Shown in pieces: positions 34,812 through 43,571 of a stretch of 64,000 bases of DNA; position 1 is the stretch's first letter; each line of letters begins with the position of its first letter. Origin of the DNA: Verrucomicrobiia bacterium (GTDB lineage: Bacteria; Verrucomicrobiota; Verrucomicrobiia; Limisphaerales; JADLHS01); the NCBI GenBank assembly GCA_023953615.1, contig JAMLJH010000001.1, positions 971,360-1,035,359 on the forward strand, given 5' to 3'. The notes under the pieces were generated by a model. The model worked only from the letters and a program-made list of their open reading frames with translations. It was not told the origin of the DNA and made no database searches. The translations under genes and the position numbers were made by a program.

Positions 34812-36005
34812 ATGTTCACCGACGTCCAAGCTTGCTTCAAAAAACACTTTGGCCATGCGCCCACGCACACGGTCCAGGCGCCGGGTCGCCTCGAAGTTCT
34901 GGGCAATCACACGGATTACAACCACGGTCTGGTCATGTCCGTGGCGGTGGACAAATACATCAGCCTCGCCGCTTCGCCGCGCACGGATGGCAAGGTGGAA
35001 CTGGTTTCCTCCGCCTTCCCTCAATCGGAAATTTTTTCCATCAGCAATATCAAATCCAACCCGGCGGCGACCTGGGCTGATTACGTCAAAGGGGTTCTGG
35101 CGCAACTCAAGAAACGCGGCGTTAATTTCAGCGGTTTCAATGCCGCCATCCATAGCACGTTACCGATGGGCGCGGGCCTGAGCAGTTCCGCCGCGCTCGA
35201 GGTTGCCACCGCGCTGGCCGTGCGCCGCTTGTCGCCTTTCACTCTGACGGAGAACGGTCTGGGCACGCCCCCCAAGGCCGATGCTCGAGGTCGCCTGCCC
35301 CATCTGGCGCCGGCGGAGCGAATGGTTTTTGCGAAACTGTGTCGCGCGGCTGAGAACGAATTCGTGGGCGTGCCCTGCGGTATTCTCGATCAGACTTCCT
35401 CGCTGTTCGGCAAACGGGCGCACGTCATGGAAATTGATTGCGCCGCGCTCACCGTCGGTCACGCGCCGTTGTTGGGCACGGTCATGGTGGTGTGTAATTC
35501 GCTGGTGAAACATGAACTGGTCGGCGGCGAATACAAGGAACTGCGCGACAACTGCGAAGCCGCCGCCGCCAAGCTCGGCGCAAAGTTCCTCCGTACCGTC
35601 GAGTTGAAACAAGTGCTCGCCGCGAAGGATAAATTGACGCCGCGCGAATTTGAATGTGCCCACCACGTCGTCAGCGAAATTGCTCGCGTGGTGGCCGGCG
35701 AGCGGTCGCTGCGCACCGACGATCTGGCGCAGTTCGGCCAATACATGTTCCAGAGCCATGAAAGCTCGCGGGATTTCCTCAAGAACAGCACCAAGGAACT
35801 CGACCTCCTCGTGGCTTTGGCGCGAAAACATCCGGCCTGCCTCGGCGCGCGACTCACGGGTGGCGGCTTCGGTGGCGCGACCATCAATATGGTCAAGCAT
35901 CATGAAGTTGAAAGCTTCATCGCGCACATGACCGCCGGTTACGAGAAAGCCATCGGCGTGAAGATGACGCCGCTGGTTTGTCAGGTGGTGGACGGGGCGA
36001 ATTGA
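34812..36005 (+). CDS. galK: Galactokinase
   Basis: This 397-residue GHMP kinase has all three signatures: APGRLEVLGNHTDYNHGLVM (galactokinase motif), LPMGAGLSSSAALEVATALA (ATP loop) and ARLTGGGFGGATINMV (motif 3). The catalytic Asp is in VPCGILDQTSSLFG. An unusual stretch of about 25 residues (FTLTENGLGTPPKADARGR) is inserted before AENEFVG. The last 84 bp of the gene are repeated at 37043-37126. Confidence 0.94.
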   Translation: MFTDVQACFKKHFGHAPTHTVQAPGRLEVLGNHTDYNHGLVMSVAVDKYISLAASPRTDGKVELVSSAFPQSEIFSISNIKSNPAATWADYVKGVLAQLKKRGVNFSGFNAAIHSTLPMGAGLSSSAALEVATALAVRRLSPFTLTENGLGTPPKADARGRLPHLAPAERMVFAKLCRAAENEFVGVPCGILDQTSSLFGKRAHVMEIDCAALTVGHAPLLGTVMVVCNSLVKHELVGGEYKELRDNCEAAAAKLGAKFLRTVELKQVLAAKDKLTPREFECAHHVVSEIARVVAGERSLRTDDLAQFGQYMFQSHESSRDFLKNSTKELDLLVALARKHPACLGARLTGGGFGGATINMVKHHEVESFIAHMTAGYEKAIGVKMTPLVCQVVDGAN

Positions 36006-36068
36006 TTTTTTTGATGGAAGATATTCCGGCTGTTATCCGTAATACCAGTAACGATAATGGCTATTAAG

Positions 36069-36096
36069 TTGACAGCATTTACGGCACGGGTAGTGT
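36069..36096 (+). promoter_or_regulatory. Candidate sigma70-type promoter of the prepilin gene
   Basis: A perfect TTGACA at 36069-36074 is followed after 16 bp by TAGTGT, a weak -10 hexamer, about 25 bp before the prepilin ATG. The -35 match is exact and the position fits. The -10 match is only partial. Confidence 0.35.
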
Positions 36097-36119
36097 TCAA
36101 ATTCGAGCACTAAAGAGTT

Positions 36120-36983
36120 ATGAAGAGCCTGAATCGCAGCTCAACTCGCCCTCTGTCCGCCAGAGCCGCAGGATTTACGTTGATCGAGTTACTGGTGGTA
36201 ATAGCGATCATCGCCATTCTTGCCGCTCTGCTCTTGCCAGTACTTGGCAAAGCAAAGGATCGCGCCTGGCTGGTAAATGACATGAACAACATTCGGCAAG
36301 TCGTACTAGGGGCCAATCTATTCGCCAGCGACAACGAGGATTTCCTCCCTTATGCAAGCTGGACTGATTGCGCCCTGCGGGATTCGTGGTGTACCGCAAA
36401 AGGCATTCCGGATGGTGCCGGCCTGGCTGATGATGCTATTTGGACAAAACAAATCGCATATTTTCGGCAAAGCCAGCTTGGAAGCTACGTTCAAAACGAA
36501 AGAGTTCTGACCTGCCCGAAAGATTTTGCGGAACGGTCTGGTGGCAAAGCAGCAGCTGATTATGCTCGTCGCACTATTAAAATTACCAGTTACCTCTGGA
36601 ACGGCTCCACCATTAGCTTCAACCTCAATCCAAAAGCAGAAGCGATGTCGCGATTCAAAATTACGCAACTGCGTCCGACCGGAATGTTGATGTGGGAGGC
36701 GCCTGCCGAGATGGAAGCCTACAACTTCAACGATGTCGGCAGTTATCCTCACGAAGGAATTTCCCAGCGCCATGTCAACACTCGCAAAGCCAGTAATCAA
36801 AGTGAGAATGTTGGCGGCGTTGGCACATTCGGCGATCTATCCGGGCGCTCCTTCACCCTGAAGTTTTCCAAGTGGTTTACCCGAGAGTACGCTGGAACAG
36901 GTGTCTGGCCCGCGACACCTGCTTATGATGGCCCAAACGACGCTTGGTATAACCCTGCTTCTGAAACTGGAGGCATGTATTGA
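36120..36983 (+). CDS. Prepilin-type N-terminal cleavage/methylation protein
   Basis: This 287-residue protein has the type IV pilin-like leader with the processing site [20 protein letters not shown] (Gly-Phe cleavage, Glu5), then a hydrophobic helix and the type II secretion pseudopilin-like LNARQ-type region (MNNIRQVVLGANLFASDNED). It belongs to the large family of such proteins in Verrucomicrobiota and planctomycetes, with a HEGISQRHVN and TFGDLSGRSFTLKF region. The function of individual members is unknown. It is a recent insertion between two galK 3' copies, and its base composition looks more AT-rich than its neighbours. Confidence 0.9.
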   Translation: MKSLNRSSTRPLSARAAGFTLIELLVVIAIIAILAALLLPVLGKAKDRAWLVNDMNNIRQVVLGANLFASDNEDFLPYASWTDCALRDSWCTAKGIPDGAGLADDAIWTKQIAYFRQSQLGSYVQNERVLTCPKDFAERSGGKAAADYARRTIKITSYLWNGSTISFNLNPKAEAMSRFKITQLRPTGMLMWEAPAEMEAYNFNDVGSYPHEGISQRHVNTRKASNQSENVGGVGTFGDLSGRSFTLKFSKWFTREYAGTGVWPATPAYDGPNDAWYNPASETGGMY

Positions 36984-37137
36984 ACTACTGGCAAAAAACA
37001 TTTGAAGTTCTAGGCTGCGGGCCTTCCATCTATCATGCCTCGGCGCACATGACCGCCGGTTACGAGAAAGCCATCGGCGTGAAGATGACGCCGCTCGTTT
37101 GTCAGGTGGTGGATGGGGCGAATTGATTCGTAGCGCT

Positions 37138-37545
37138 ATGCCGATTTTTCGTGAATGTCAACGTTGCACTGCCTGTTGTCGCTGGCCGGGGCAGGTGCGT
37201 TTGACTGAGGCCGAAATCACCCGGATCGCGGCCTTCTTGAAAATCAGCGAATACGATTTCATCCAACGCTACACGCGATTGCGCTCGGATCGGCACGGCC
37301 TGGTCTTGCAAGATCAGTCGGACGGGGCGTGCATTTTTCTCGAAGGCGATTCTTGCGCCATCCAATCGGTCAAACCGCAGCAATGTCGCGATTTCCCCAA
37401 CCTCTGGCACTATCCCGGGGCCGAACAATTCTGCCACGCCATTCCGCGTGAAGTCAGCACGGACGAATATGTGCGCCTCGTAGCCGCCGCCACGCAGCGG
37501 ACGCCGGAAGACGTGCGGGAAATTCTGCGACGCGAAGCGCAATGA
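37138..37545 (+). CDS. YkgJ-family cysteine cluster protein
   Basis: The ATG at 37138 gives 135 residues. The cysteines are arranged CQRCTACCRWPG, then GACIFLEGDSCAIQSVKPQQ with CRDFPNLW and a late Cys in FCHAIP. This is the YkgJ/Fe-S or Zn cluster family (CxxCxxCC ... C ... C ... C). The biochemical role is not established. The frame extends upstream into the duplicated galK sequence, which is why I start at 37138. Confidence 0.87.
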   Translation: MPIFRECQRCTACCRWPGQVRLTEAEITRIAAFLKISEYDFIQRYTRLRSDRHGLVLQDQSDGACIFLEGDSCAIQSVKPQQCRDFPNLWHYPGAEQFCHAIPREVSTDEYVRLVAAATQRTPEDVREILRREAQ

Positions 37546-37695
37546 ATTTGAACCACGGATAAAACCCAAAGGTTACAGCGTTAAAACGTCGCAACGATTC
37601 AACCAGGAAACGATTTTTCGCCATGTGTTTTCGCGTCATCTCGGGCGTTTTATGGTCCGAAATGAGTCTCCTCACGTCGGCACCTACGAAAGTGA

Positions 37696-38643
37696 TTACG
37701 AAAGTTTCGTTCCCAGCGGCAGCGGATGTCCGGCTAAAAATTCCGTCGCTGTCAGGCGCCGGCCTCCCTCGCGTTGCAACGAAGTGACGCGCAATGAACC
37801 AGTGCCGCAGCCGATGATGATTCCCGCTTTGTCCGCCGCCAGAATTTCCCCCGGAACACCCGCTGGTTCGACCACTTCCGCTTGCCAGAGTTTTAGCAGC
37901 GTTGGCGGGGGCGGAGTCGGCAAATAAGTGAAGGCGCCCGGCCAGGGCGTGAACGCCCGGATGCGATTCCAGATTGCGCGCGCCGGTTGCGCCCAATCAA
38001 TCCGGCCCTGCTCTTTTTTGATCCGCGCGCAGTGCGTCGCCAGCTCGTGCCGTTGCGGGCGTGGTTGAATTTCTCCCGCCGCGTAAGCTGGAATGGTTGC
38101 CACCAGCAGTTCCGCGCCGAGTTGCGCGAGGCGATCATGGAGCGTGGCGGCGTTGTCCTCGGGATGGATCGGGGTGCGGCGCTGCGTCAGAATGTCGCCG
38201 GTGTCCAGACCTGCGTCCATCTTCATAATGGTCACCCCGGTTTCCAGTTCGTCATGCAAAATTGCCGATTGAATCGGTGAAGCGCCGCGATACCTGGGCA
38301 GCAGTGAAGTATGCACATTCAGGCAACCCAGACGAGGCAGCTCAAGAATGGCTTGAGGTAACAGTTGGCCAAACGCGGCAACGGCGATGAGGTCGGGCTG
38401 CCAGCCGCGCAATTCAGCGATGAATGAGTCGTCGCGGGCCTTGAGCGGCTGCAGCACGGGAATACCGGCTTGGAGCGCGAGTTCTTTTACCGGTGAAGCT
38501 TGCAGTTTGAGCGCGCGACCTTTGGGGCGATCCGGCTGCGTCACGGCGGCCACGAGTTGAAAATTCGGTTCGCGCTGGAGCGCCGCCAGACTGACAGCCG
38601 CCAACTCCGGCGTGCCCATGAAAATGATGCGTAGCGGGGCCAT
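37696..38643 (-). CDS. fmt: Methionyl-tRNA formyltransferase
   Basis: This 315-residue protein begins LRIIFMGTPELAAVSLAALQ and has the formyltransferase signature NVHTSLLPRYRGASPIQSAI with the catalytic His/Asp region (GVTIMKMDAGLDTGDILTQR). A C-terminal OB-like domain (AFTPWPGAFTYLPTP) binds the tRNA acceptor. It formylates initiator Met-tRNA. def is not visible next to it. The adk gene lies 22 bp upstream on the same strand. Confidence 0.95.
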   Translation of the reverse strand: MAPLRIIFMGTPELAAVSLAALQREPNFQLVAAVTQPDRPKGRALKLQASPVKELALQAGIPVLQPLKARDDSFIAELRGWQPDLIAVAAFGQLLPQAILELPRLGCLNVHTSLLPRYRGASPIQSAILHDELETGVTIMKMDAGLDTGDILTQRRTPIHPEDNAATLHDRLAQLGAELLVATIPAYAAGEIQPRPQRHELATHCARIKKEQGRIDWAQPARAIWNRIRAFTPWPGAFTYLPTPPPPTLLKLWQAEVVEPAGVPGEILAADKAGIIIGCGTGSLRVTSLQREGGRRLTATEFLAGHPLPLGTKLS

Positions 38644-38665
38644 CTCGGCGTCAACGCGCGCCCAC

Positions 38666-39253
38666 TTACGGCATGACTTTGTGAATGCGCGTCAGAATGT
38701 CGCGCAACACCTTGGTGGGCGATTGCGTGGAATCAATGCGATGAATTTTCTTCTTTCCGTAGTATTTCAGCACCGGCTTGGTTTCGCGCTCATACACCTT
38801 GAGCCGTTGCCGGATGACGTCCAGATTCGCATCATCGAGACGATTCTCCTTGAGGGCGCGGCGCTGCAACCGCTGCACCAGTCGTTCAAAATTGGCGCAG
38901 TGGAGATAAAGAATCGCCCGCACGTCCAGCGTTGCGCTGAGAATTTCCGCCTGTTGCAAATTCCGCGGAATGCCATCCAGCACCAACACGTCATGCTCCG
39001 GATTAAATCGTCCGATGCGTTCGTTGTTTTTGATGAACTGCCGCCACAACTTGACCGTGGGTTCGTCCGGCACCAACTGGCCGCGGCTGGTGTATTCGAT
39101 GAATACCTTGGCGAGCGGATTGGCCGCGCTAAGCGAGCGGAAAACATCGCCGCACGCGCAGTGGAAAAAGTTGGGAATGGTCCCAAGAATTTTACCTTGC
39201 GTGCCTTTGCCGGACCCGGGCGCTCCAAACAGCAGGATGGTCTGATATTTCAT
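38666..39253 (-). CDS. adk: Adenylate kinase (nucleoside monophosphate kinase)
   Basis: The 195-residue protein has Walker A QTILLFGAPGSGKGTQGKIL and an NMP-binding region (HCACGDVFRSLSAANPL). LVLDGIPRNLQQAEIL replaces the typical DGFPR, and a short LID reads LQRRALKENRLDDANLDVIR without zinc Cys. It interconverts ATP, AMP and ADP. The Ile in DGIPR and the short LID leave some doubt whether the substrate is AMP or another NMP. Confidence 0.85.
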   Translation of the reverse strand: MKYQTILLFGAPGSGKGTQGKILGTIPNFFHCACGDVFRSLSAANPLAKVFIEYTSRGQLVPDEPTVKLWRQFIKNNERIGRFNPEHDVLVLDGIPRNLQQAEILSATLDVRAILYLHCANFERLVQRLQRRALKENRLDDANLDVIRQRLKVYERETKPVLKYYGKKKIHRIDSTQSPTKVLRDILTRIHKVMP

Positions 39254-39278
39254 GGTTCAATGCGGCGCCCGAAGCAAC

Positions 39279-40217
39279 TCAGGCGTCCTTGGGTTTGAGT
39301 TGAATTTCCTGAATATCGCTGAACGCCACCTGCACTTCCTGCGTGGCGCCACCTTTGAGCACCTCCAAGTGCATGTCGCTCGCGGCAATGCGCGTAATGC
39401 GATTGGCCACATGTTCGCCCCGGCCCGTTTTCACGACCAGGAGGGTGTCCTTGTCGCTGCCCCGGCGCACGGCCTGGAAGAAGGTTGAGAATTTGGTTTC
39501 AATGAAACGGCGATTAAAAGTGAACTGGCCGCGCTTGAAACTTTGCACCGCCGCCGCGCTTGATGCGTCCGGAGCGGCGCTGGCCGCAGCGGCATCTTCC
39601 GCATGGGCCGCGGAAGGCAAGGCGATCGCCGCCGTTTCCACGGGAGCGGCTTCCTCCTCTCCCTCGGTGTTCGAGGGCAGCTTGGTCGGCAAACATAAAA
39701 AGATGACGGGACCGATCACCGGCGCAACGGCCGCCACACCGCAGACCAATGCCGGCGCATAAGCGCGAACCACCGAGATTTCATACGCCGCGTAGATATT
39801 CGCCACAAACAGCAGTAACAGGCAAACCAAGCCCACCGGAGACTTGGTTAGCGCGCCGAACAATGAACCTTTCGCCGGGCGCTCCAATCGCGAAACCGGC
39901 TTGATCTCCACCTGGGTTTTCTTGATGACTTCCTCCTCGGGGATTTCGATGTACGGTTCGACGAAAGCGGCAAGTTTCGTGTCCTTGGTATTGGCGGCGA
40001 CCGTTTGCAACTCTTTCAACGTGTCTTGCGACATCTGCCCCCAACTCAGATTGGTGTAAACTCCACCCACCCGCAGTTGCAGATACGCCGGAGTTTTCTG
40101 AATGACATCGCCGGTAAACTTGACTCCGTCGGTGTACTCCACGGTCAATGTGGCAGCGGATAGCGTCATTGCCACCCACATTCCTGACACCAAAACCGCT
40201 AGTCTGGATAACTTCAC
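39279..40217 (-). CDS. Membrane protein of unknown function, verrucomicrobial type
   Basis: This 312-residue protein has a signal-like N terminus (LAVLVSGMWVAMTLSAATLT). A small beta domain follows (VEYTDGVKFTGDVIQKTPAY), then two central membrane helices (GLVCLLLLFVANIYAAYEIS and ALVCGVAAVAPVIGPVIFLC). A low-complexity Ala/Glu linker leads to a C-terminal soluble segment (FTFNRRFIETKFSTFFQAVR, ITRIAASDMHLEVL). I do not recognise a family. The C-terminal part might bind RNA or protein, but that is a guess. Confidence 0.7.
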   Translation of the reverse strand: MKLSRLAVLVSGMWVAMTLSAATLTVEYTDGVKFTGDVIQKTPAYLQLRVGGVYTNLSWGQMSQDTLKELQTVAANTKDTKLAAFVEPYIEIPEEEVIKKTQVEIKPVSRLERPAKGSLFGALTKSPVGLVCLLLLFVANIYAAYEISVVRAYAPALVCGVAAVAPVIGPVIFLCLPTKLPSNTEGEEEAAPVETAAIALPSAAHAEDAAAASAAPDASSAAAVQSFKRGQFTFNRRFIETKFSTFFQAVRRGSDKDTLLVVKTGRGEHVANRITRIAASDMHLEVLKGGATQEVQVAFSDIQEIQLKPKDA

Positions 40218-40285
40218 CTTTGTTTCCTAACAAATGCGGGTATCGGAAGGAAAGAAAAAATGCCGCGCTCGTTGGAAAACTGATT

Positions 40286-41698
40286 TCAACGGGCCGCGCC
40301 AATGAGCGTAGTCAAATCTTCGATCACCCAATTCGGACGTTGCCTGGCAAGCTCATCCGCAGCCACGCCGTGTTGCCAGACCGCGCACCGAATCGCTGGT
40401 CCGGCGTCATTTTGCAGTCCTGGTTGGGCTAGAAGTCCGGCCACAAAACCGGCCAACACATCGCCCGCCCCGCCTTGCGCCAAATGCGCATTGCCCGATG
40501 AGTTGACGTATAGATTGCCCCGATGGCGTCCGATCGAAGTGTTTTTACCTTTCAGCACCACCCAAGCGCCGCCGTACTTTTGCGAAAGCTTTCGAACGGC
40601 ACCCGCGCGATCCTGCTGCACGGCGGCGGCTGAACACCTCAACAAACGCGCCGCTTCACCCGGATGCGGCGTCAACAACCGCAGCGCGTCTTTAGCTGCG
40701 GGCGTCGTCTCCAACCAATCCAACGCGCTGGCATCCACAATCATCGGCACGGGCAATTCTTTCCACCAACGCCGGACCAATGAAATTATTTTCCGCGGCA
40801 CCGTCGGCGCCGCAAGCCCGGGACCCACCAATACTGCGGTGAAATTTTCGAGTTTGGCGACGGGAGTGGACCAGGTTCGCACCATGGCCGATTGCAACTG
40901 CGCCGCGATCGGCGCGTAAACCGCAGGCTGGGTCAGCAAGGTCACCAAACCCGGTTGAGCGCGTTGCGCCGCGCGAGTTGCCAACACCGCCGCGCCGTGA
41001 TAACCGGCACTGCCCGCCACCACCAGCAAATGCCCAAACGTGCCCTTGTGACCGTCAGCGGGGCGCAAGGGTGGGAAATTCGCGAAGTCTTCCGACTGCG
41101 TCCAGCACCATTCCGAATCGCACGGACAGGGGATCAAGCCCACTTCAGTCGCCACTTCCAAACGACCAACAAATTCTCCAGCGACGGTTGGTAGCAGTCC
41201 GCGCTTCGGCGCGCCAACGGTCAGCGTCAAAGTCGCCCGGATCGCCGCGCCAGCAGTGACTCCAGTGTCCGCATTCAGACCTGACGGAACGTCCACCGCC
41301 AGAATGGGCGCCGCAGCGGCGTTGATGCGATTGATGAAGGCCACCCATTTTGCGTCCAGGGTCCGATTCAAGCCAATGCCGAACAACCCGTCCACAATCC
41401 AAGCTGGCTTTTGTCGCAACGCCCGCTCCAAACGCGGCGCCGCACCCATTGGCGAAGTGACGTTGATCAGAATGACCCGGCATCCGTTGAGGCGCTGGGC
41501 CGCGGCGCGAACATCATCGCCATTGTGACCTTTGCCCGCGAGCAGGAGGACCGTTTCACCCGTGCCAACCAGCCGCTCGAGGCGCTGGGCAATCCGCGCG
41601 CCGACCTGCCGGATCACTCCGGCTTCGCTGACTCCGGCAGCCCAGGAGGCTTGTTCCCATTCGCGCATCTGCGCGACACTGATGATCGGCACGGACAT
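40286..41698 (-). CDS. nnr: Bifunctional NAD(P)H-hydrate epimerase / ADP-dependent dehydratase
   Basis: This 470-residue fusion has the YjeF-N epimerase domain first (VLLLAGKGHNGDDVRAAAQR, then DGLFGIGLNRTL and DVPSGLNADTGVTAG). The C-terminal dehydratase follows (GHKGTFGHLLVVAGSAGYHG, LTPHPGEAARLL, and GNAHLAQGGAGDVLAGFVAG with the catalytic Asp). It repairs hydrated NADH and NADPH. The NGDD in place of the usual NNGGD in the first loop is a small departure. It lies downstream of an oxidoreductase gene on the same strand but is separated by a terminator. Confidence 0.93.
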   Translation of the reverse strand: MSVPIISVAQMREWEQASWAAGVSEAGVIRQVGARIAQRLERLVGTGETVLLLAGKGHNGDDVRAAAQRLNGCRVILINVTSPMGAAPRLERALRQKPAWIVDGLFGIGLNRTLDAKWVAFINRINAAAAPILAVDVPSGLNADTGVTAGAAIRATLTLTVGAPKRGLLPTVAGEFVGRLEVATEVGLIPCPCDSEWCWTQSEDFANFPPLRPADGHKGTFGHLLVVAGSAGYHGAAVLATRAAQRAQPGLVTLLTQPAVYAPIAAQLQSAMVRTWSTPVAKLENFTAVLVGPGLAAPTVPRKIISLVRRWWKELPVPMIVDASALDWLETTPAAKDALRLLTPHPGEAARLLRCSAAAVQQDRAGAVRKLSQKYGGAWVVLKGKNTSIGRHRGNLYVNSSGNAHLAQGGAGDVLAGFVAGLLAQPGLQNDAGPAIRCAVWQHGVAADELARQRPNWVIEDLTTLIGAAR

Positions 41699-41736
41699 GG
41701 CGCCAGCTTACTACAAACGCCGACGCCATAAAACAG

Positions 41737-41763
41737 AAACCCTCACCAATCGGTGAGGGTTTT
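41737..41763 (-). terminator. Rho-independent terminator between the oxidoreductase and nnr genes
   Basis: An 11-bp stem (AAACCCTCACC / GGTGAGGGTTT) closes a 4-nt loop. On the minus strand it lies 23 bp after the oxidoreductase stop, and it has T-rich flanks on both sides, so it may work in both directions. Confidence 0.85.
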
Positions 41764-41785
41764 GTGGATGGCAAGATTCGTTGAC

Positions 41786-43201
41786 TTAAACGGACCAACC
41801 CTTGCGATATTGTCGCTTCACGAACTGCATCGCTTCCGGCGCGTTGGTGGCGCGCATCCCCGGGCCGTCCCACTCGAGCTTCCTACCGGTGCGCATGGCC
41901 ACGCAACCCAACAGAATGATCTCGGTAAGATAAGCGGCGATATCGAAGTTGGAATACGGTACCGGCCCGCCCTTGCAACCCGCGATCCATTCCAGATGCT
42001 GGCGCTTGTCAGCGTCGCCTTCAAATGCGTTCCGTGGAATCGTCTGCGGCACCGATTTCACGGCGTCATGGTTCTTGCCTTCGGTCAATTCCTTTTCGCC
42101 TTTCATTTGGATGAAGAACCGGGCGCCGTAGTCGTCAGGAGAAAAGATTTTTCCTTTCTCGCCAATCAAGAGACAGCCGCTCCCTGGAATCGAACCCATC
42201 ATCTCCTCGATCTCCCGGGTCAACTCGGCCGGCGGCTTGTTGTTGCCGTCGTGACTGTAAGGATCGTTCGGCTTGGGATTACCGCCGTCGTACCACCAGA
42301 AATTCACCGGATCCAACCCCTCGCGCGCGGGGAACAAGAAGCGAATCTTGGATTTAAGCGGGTAAGATTCCTTGTTCATCGGCGAAGTTTCCGCTTCGAT
42401 TTCACTCGGGTAACCCAGCTTCAACGCTCGGAACGGCATGTTGGCCGTGTGGCAAGCCATGTCGCCCAGCGCGCCCGTGCCGAAATCCTGCCAGCCGCGC
42501 CACGCGAACGTATGGTAAGCCCCCTTCTTGTATGGACGAAACGGCGCCACGCCCAACCACTCGTCCCAATGCAACGTGCTCGGCACGGGATCGCTGCCTG
42601 GCGGGCGATCCATCCCTTGGGGCCAGACCGGACGGTTGCTCCAGACATGGACCTGGCGCACCTGCCCGATCAAACCGGACTGGACCAGTTCCACCGTGCG
42701 GCGCAAACCGTCTTCCGCGCTGCCTTGATTGCCCATTTGCGTGGTTACGCCATATTCCTTGGCGATCTTCCGCATGAGGCGCGCTTCGTACACCGTTTGC
42801 ACCAGCGGCTTCTGGCAATAAACATGTTTACCCATTTTCATGGCCGTGAGGGCCACGATGGCGTGCATGTGATCCGGCGTGGCGACGATGACCGCGTCCA
42901 AGGATTTCTCCTTGTCAAACATCTGCCGCCAATCCGTGTAAATTCTGGCGTTGGGATATTTTTGCTTCCGACTGTTCAGGGTGGTTTCATCCACGTCACA
43001 AAGCGCGACGATGTTTTCGGATGAGCAGTGATCGGTATCACTGGACCCCTTTCCTCCGGCGCCAACGACGCCGATGTTTAGTTTATCATTAGCGGAAACC
43101 CTTCGAGGCCGCGGATGCGTGGTACAACCGGCCATGAGGGCCGCACTGGCCAACGCTGTCGAGGCGATGAATTGACGACGTGTAAATGGTGTTACTGGCA
43201 T
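41786..43201 (-). CDS. Tat-exported Gfo/Idh/MocA-family oxidoreductase (lipoprotein-like)
   Basis: The ATG at 43201 gives 471 residues with a twin-arginine signal (TPFTRRQFIASTALASAALM) that ends in a lipobox-like AALMAGC, so it may be a Tat-exported lipoprotein. The Rossmann motif is NIGVVGAGGKGSSDTDHC; the conserved lysine region is VYCQKPLVQTVYEARLMRK; GDMACHTANMPFRALKLG is near the active site. It is a different subfamily from the oxidoreductase at 25059-26459. Its substrate is unknown. A palindrome lies 6 bp upstream of the ATG. Confidence 0.9.
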   Translation of the reverse strand: MPVTPFTRRQFIASTALASAALMAGCTTHPRPRRVSANDKLNIGVVGAGGKGSSDTDHCSSENIVALCDVDETTLNSRKQKYPNARIYTDWRQMFDKEKSLDAVIVATPDHMHAIVALTAMKMGKHVYCQKPLVQTVYEARLMRKIAKEYGVTTQMGNQGSAEDGLRRTVELVQSGLIGQVRQVHVWSNRPVWPQGMDRPPGSDPVPSTLHWDEWLGVAPFRPYKKGAYHTFAWRGWQDFGTGALGDMACHTANMPFRALKLGYPSEIEAETSPMNKESYPLKSKIRFLFPAREGLDPVNFWWYDGGNPKPNDPYSHDGNNKPPAELTREIEEMMGSIPGSGCLLIGEKGKIFSPDDYGARFFIQMKGEKELTEGKNHDAVKSVPQTIPRNAFEGDADKRQHLEWIAGCKGGPVPYSNFDIAAYLTEIILLGCVAMRTGRKLEWDGPGMRATNAPEAMQFVKRQYRKGWSV

Positions 43202-43207
43202 ACCCGT

Positions 43208-43222
43208 GCTGGTTAAACCAGC
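43208..43222. promoter_or_regulatory. 15-bp palindrome directly upstream of the oxidoreductase start
   Basis: GCTGGTT-A-AACCAGC is a perfect inverted repeat with a single central base, located 6-20 bp before the ATG at 43201. The length and symmetry resemble bacterial operators such as GntR or LacI sites. It could also act in the mRNA as a small hairpin at the ribosome site. Confidence 0.35.
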
Positions 43223-43520
43223 GCCCCGTGAAGCACAAGAAAAATCTTTTTGGAAAATTGTATCCTGGTCGCTTTTTTGTTCCCCCGCCACGCTCAATTC
43301 CTGGGCGCGCAGTCATAAATCCCACCCAGCCCAGTGAAGGTTGAGTGGCAGGGATAACGGCACAACCAAGCCCAAGGGCGAGCTGAACCGGCTGGTTTTT
43401 GGTGGAACAAAAGGTCCAGTTGGCAACAAGGCTTTTCAAGCCAACCCGGAGGCGCAGGCACTCCGCCCCGCCTCCGGTCTCACCAACCTGAGCAGTAAAA
43501 TTTCGGCCAATACGCTGCCG

Positions 43521-43540
43521 CCGGTTGCTCTTGCAACCGG
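43521..43540 (-). terminator. Hairpin downstream of the Ala-rich lipoprotein gene
   Basis: CCGGTTGC-TCTT-GCAACCGG forms a perfect 8-bp stem 31 bp after the lipoprotein stop. No T tract follows, so termination would have to be weak or factor-dependent. The 43223-43520 stretch between this and the oxidoreductase shows no gene. Confidence 0.35.
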
Positions 43541-43571
43541 TGCAGCCCTTCCCTCGACCGAAATGGACGGT

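Larger units (their letters stand above)
35922..37128 (+). repeat. 86-bp duplication of the galK 3' end flanking a prepilin gene (35922-36007 and 37043-37128)
   Basis: The last 84 bp of galK plus two bases recur downstream with two substitutions. The second copy is not translated as galactokinase. Between the copies lie 1035 bp containing one prepilin gene. The second copy leads directly into the YkgJ-like gene, suggesting that galK and that gene were originally adjacent. Confidence 0.85.
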
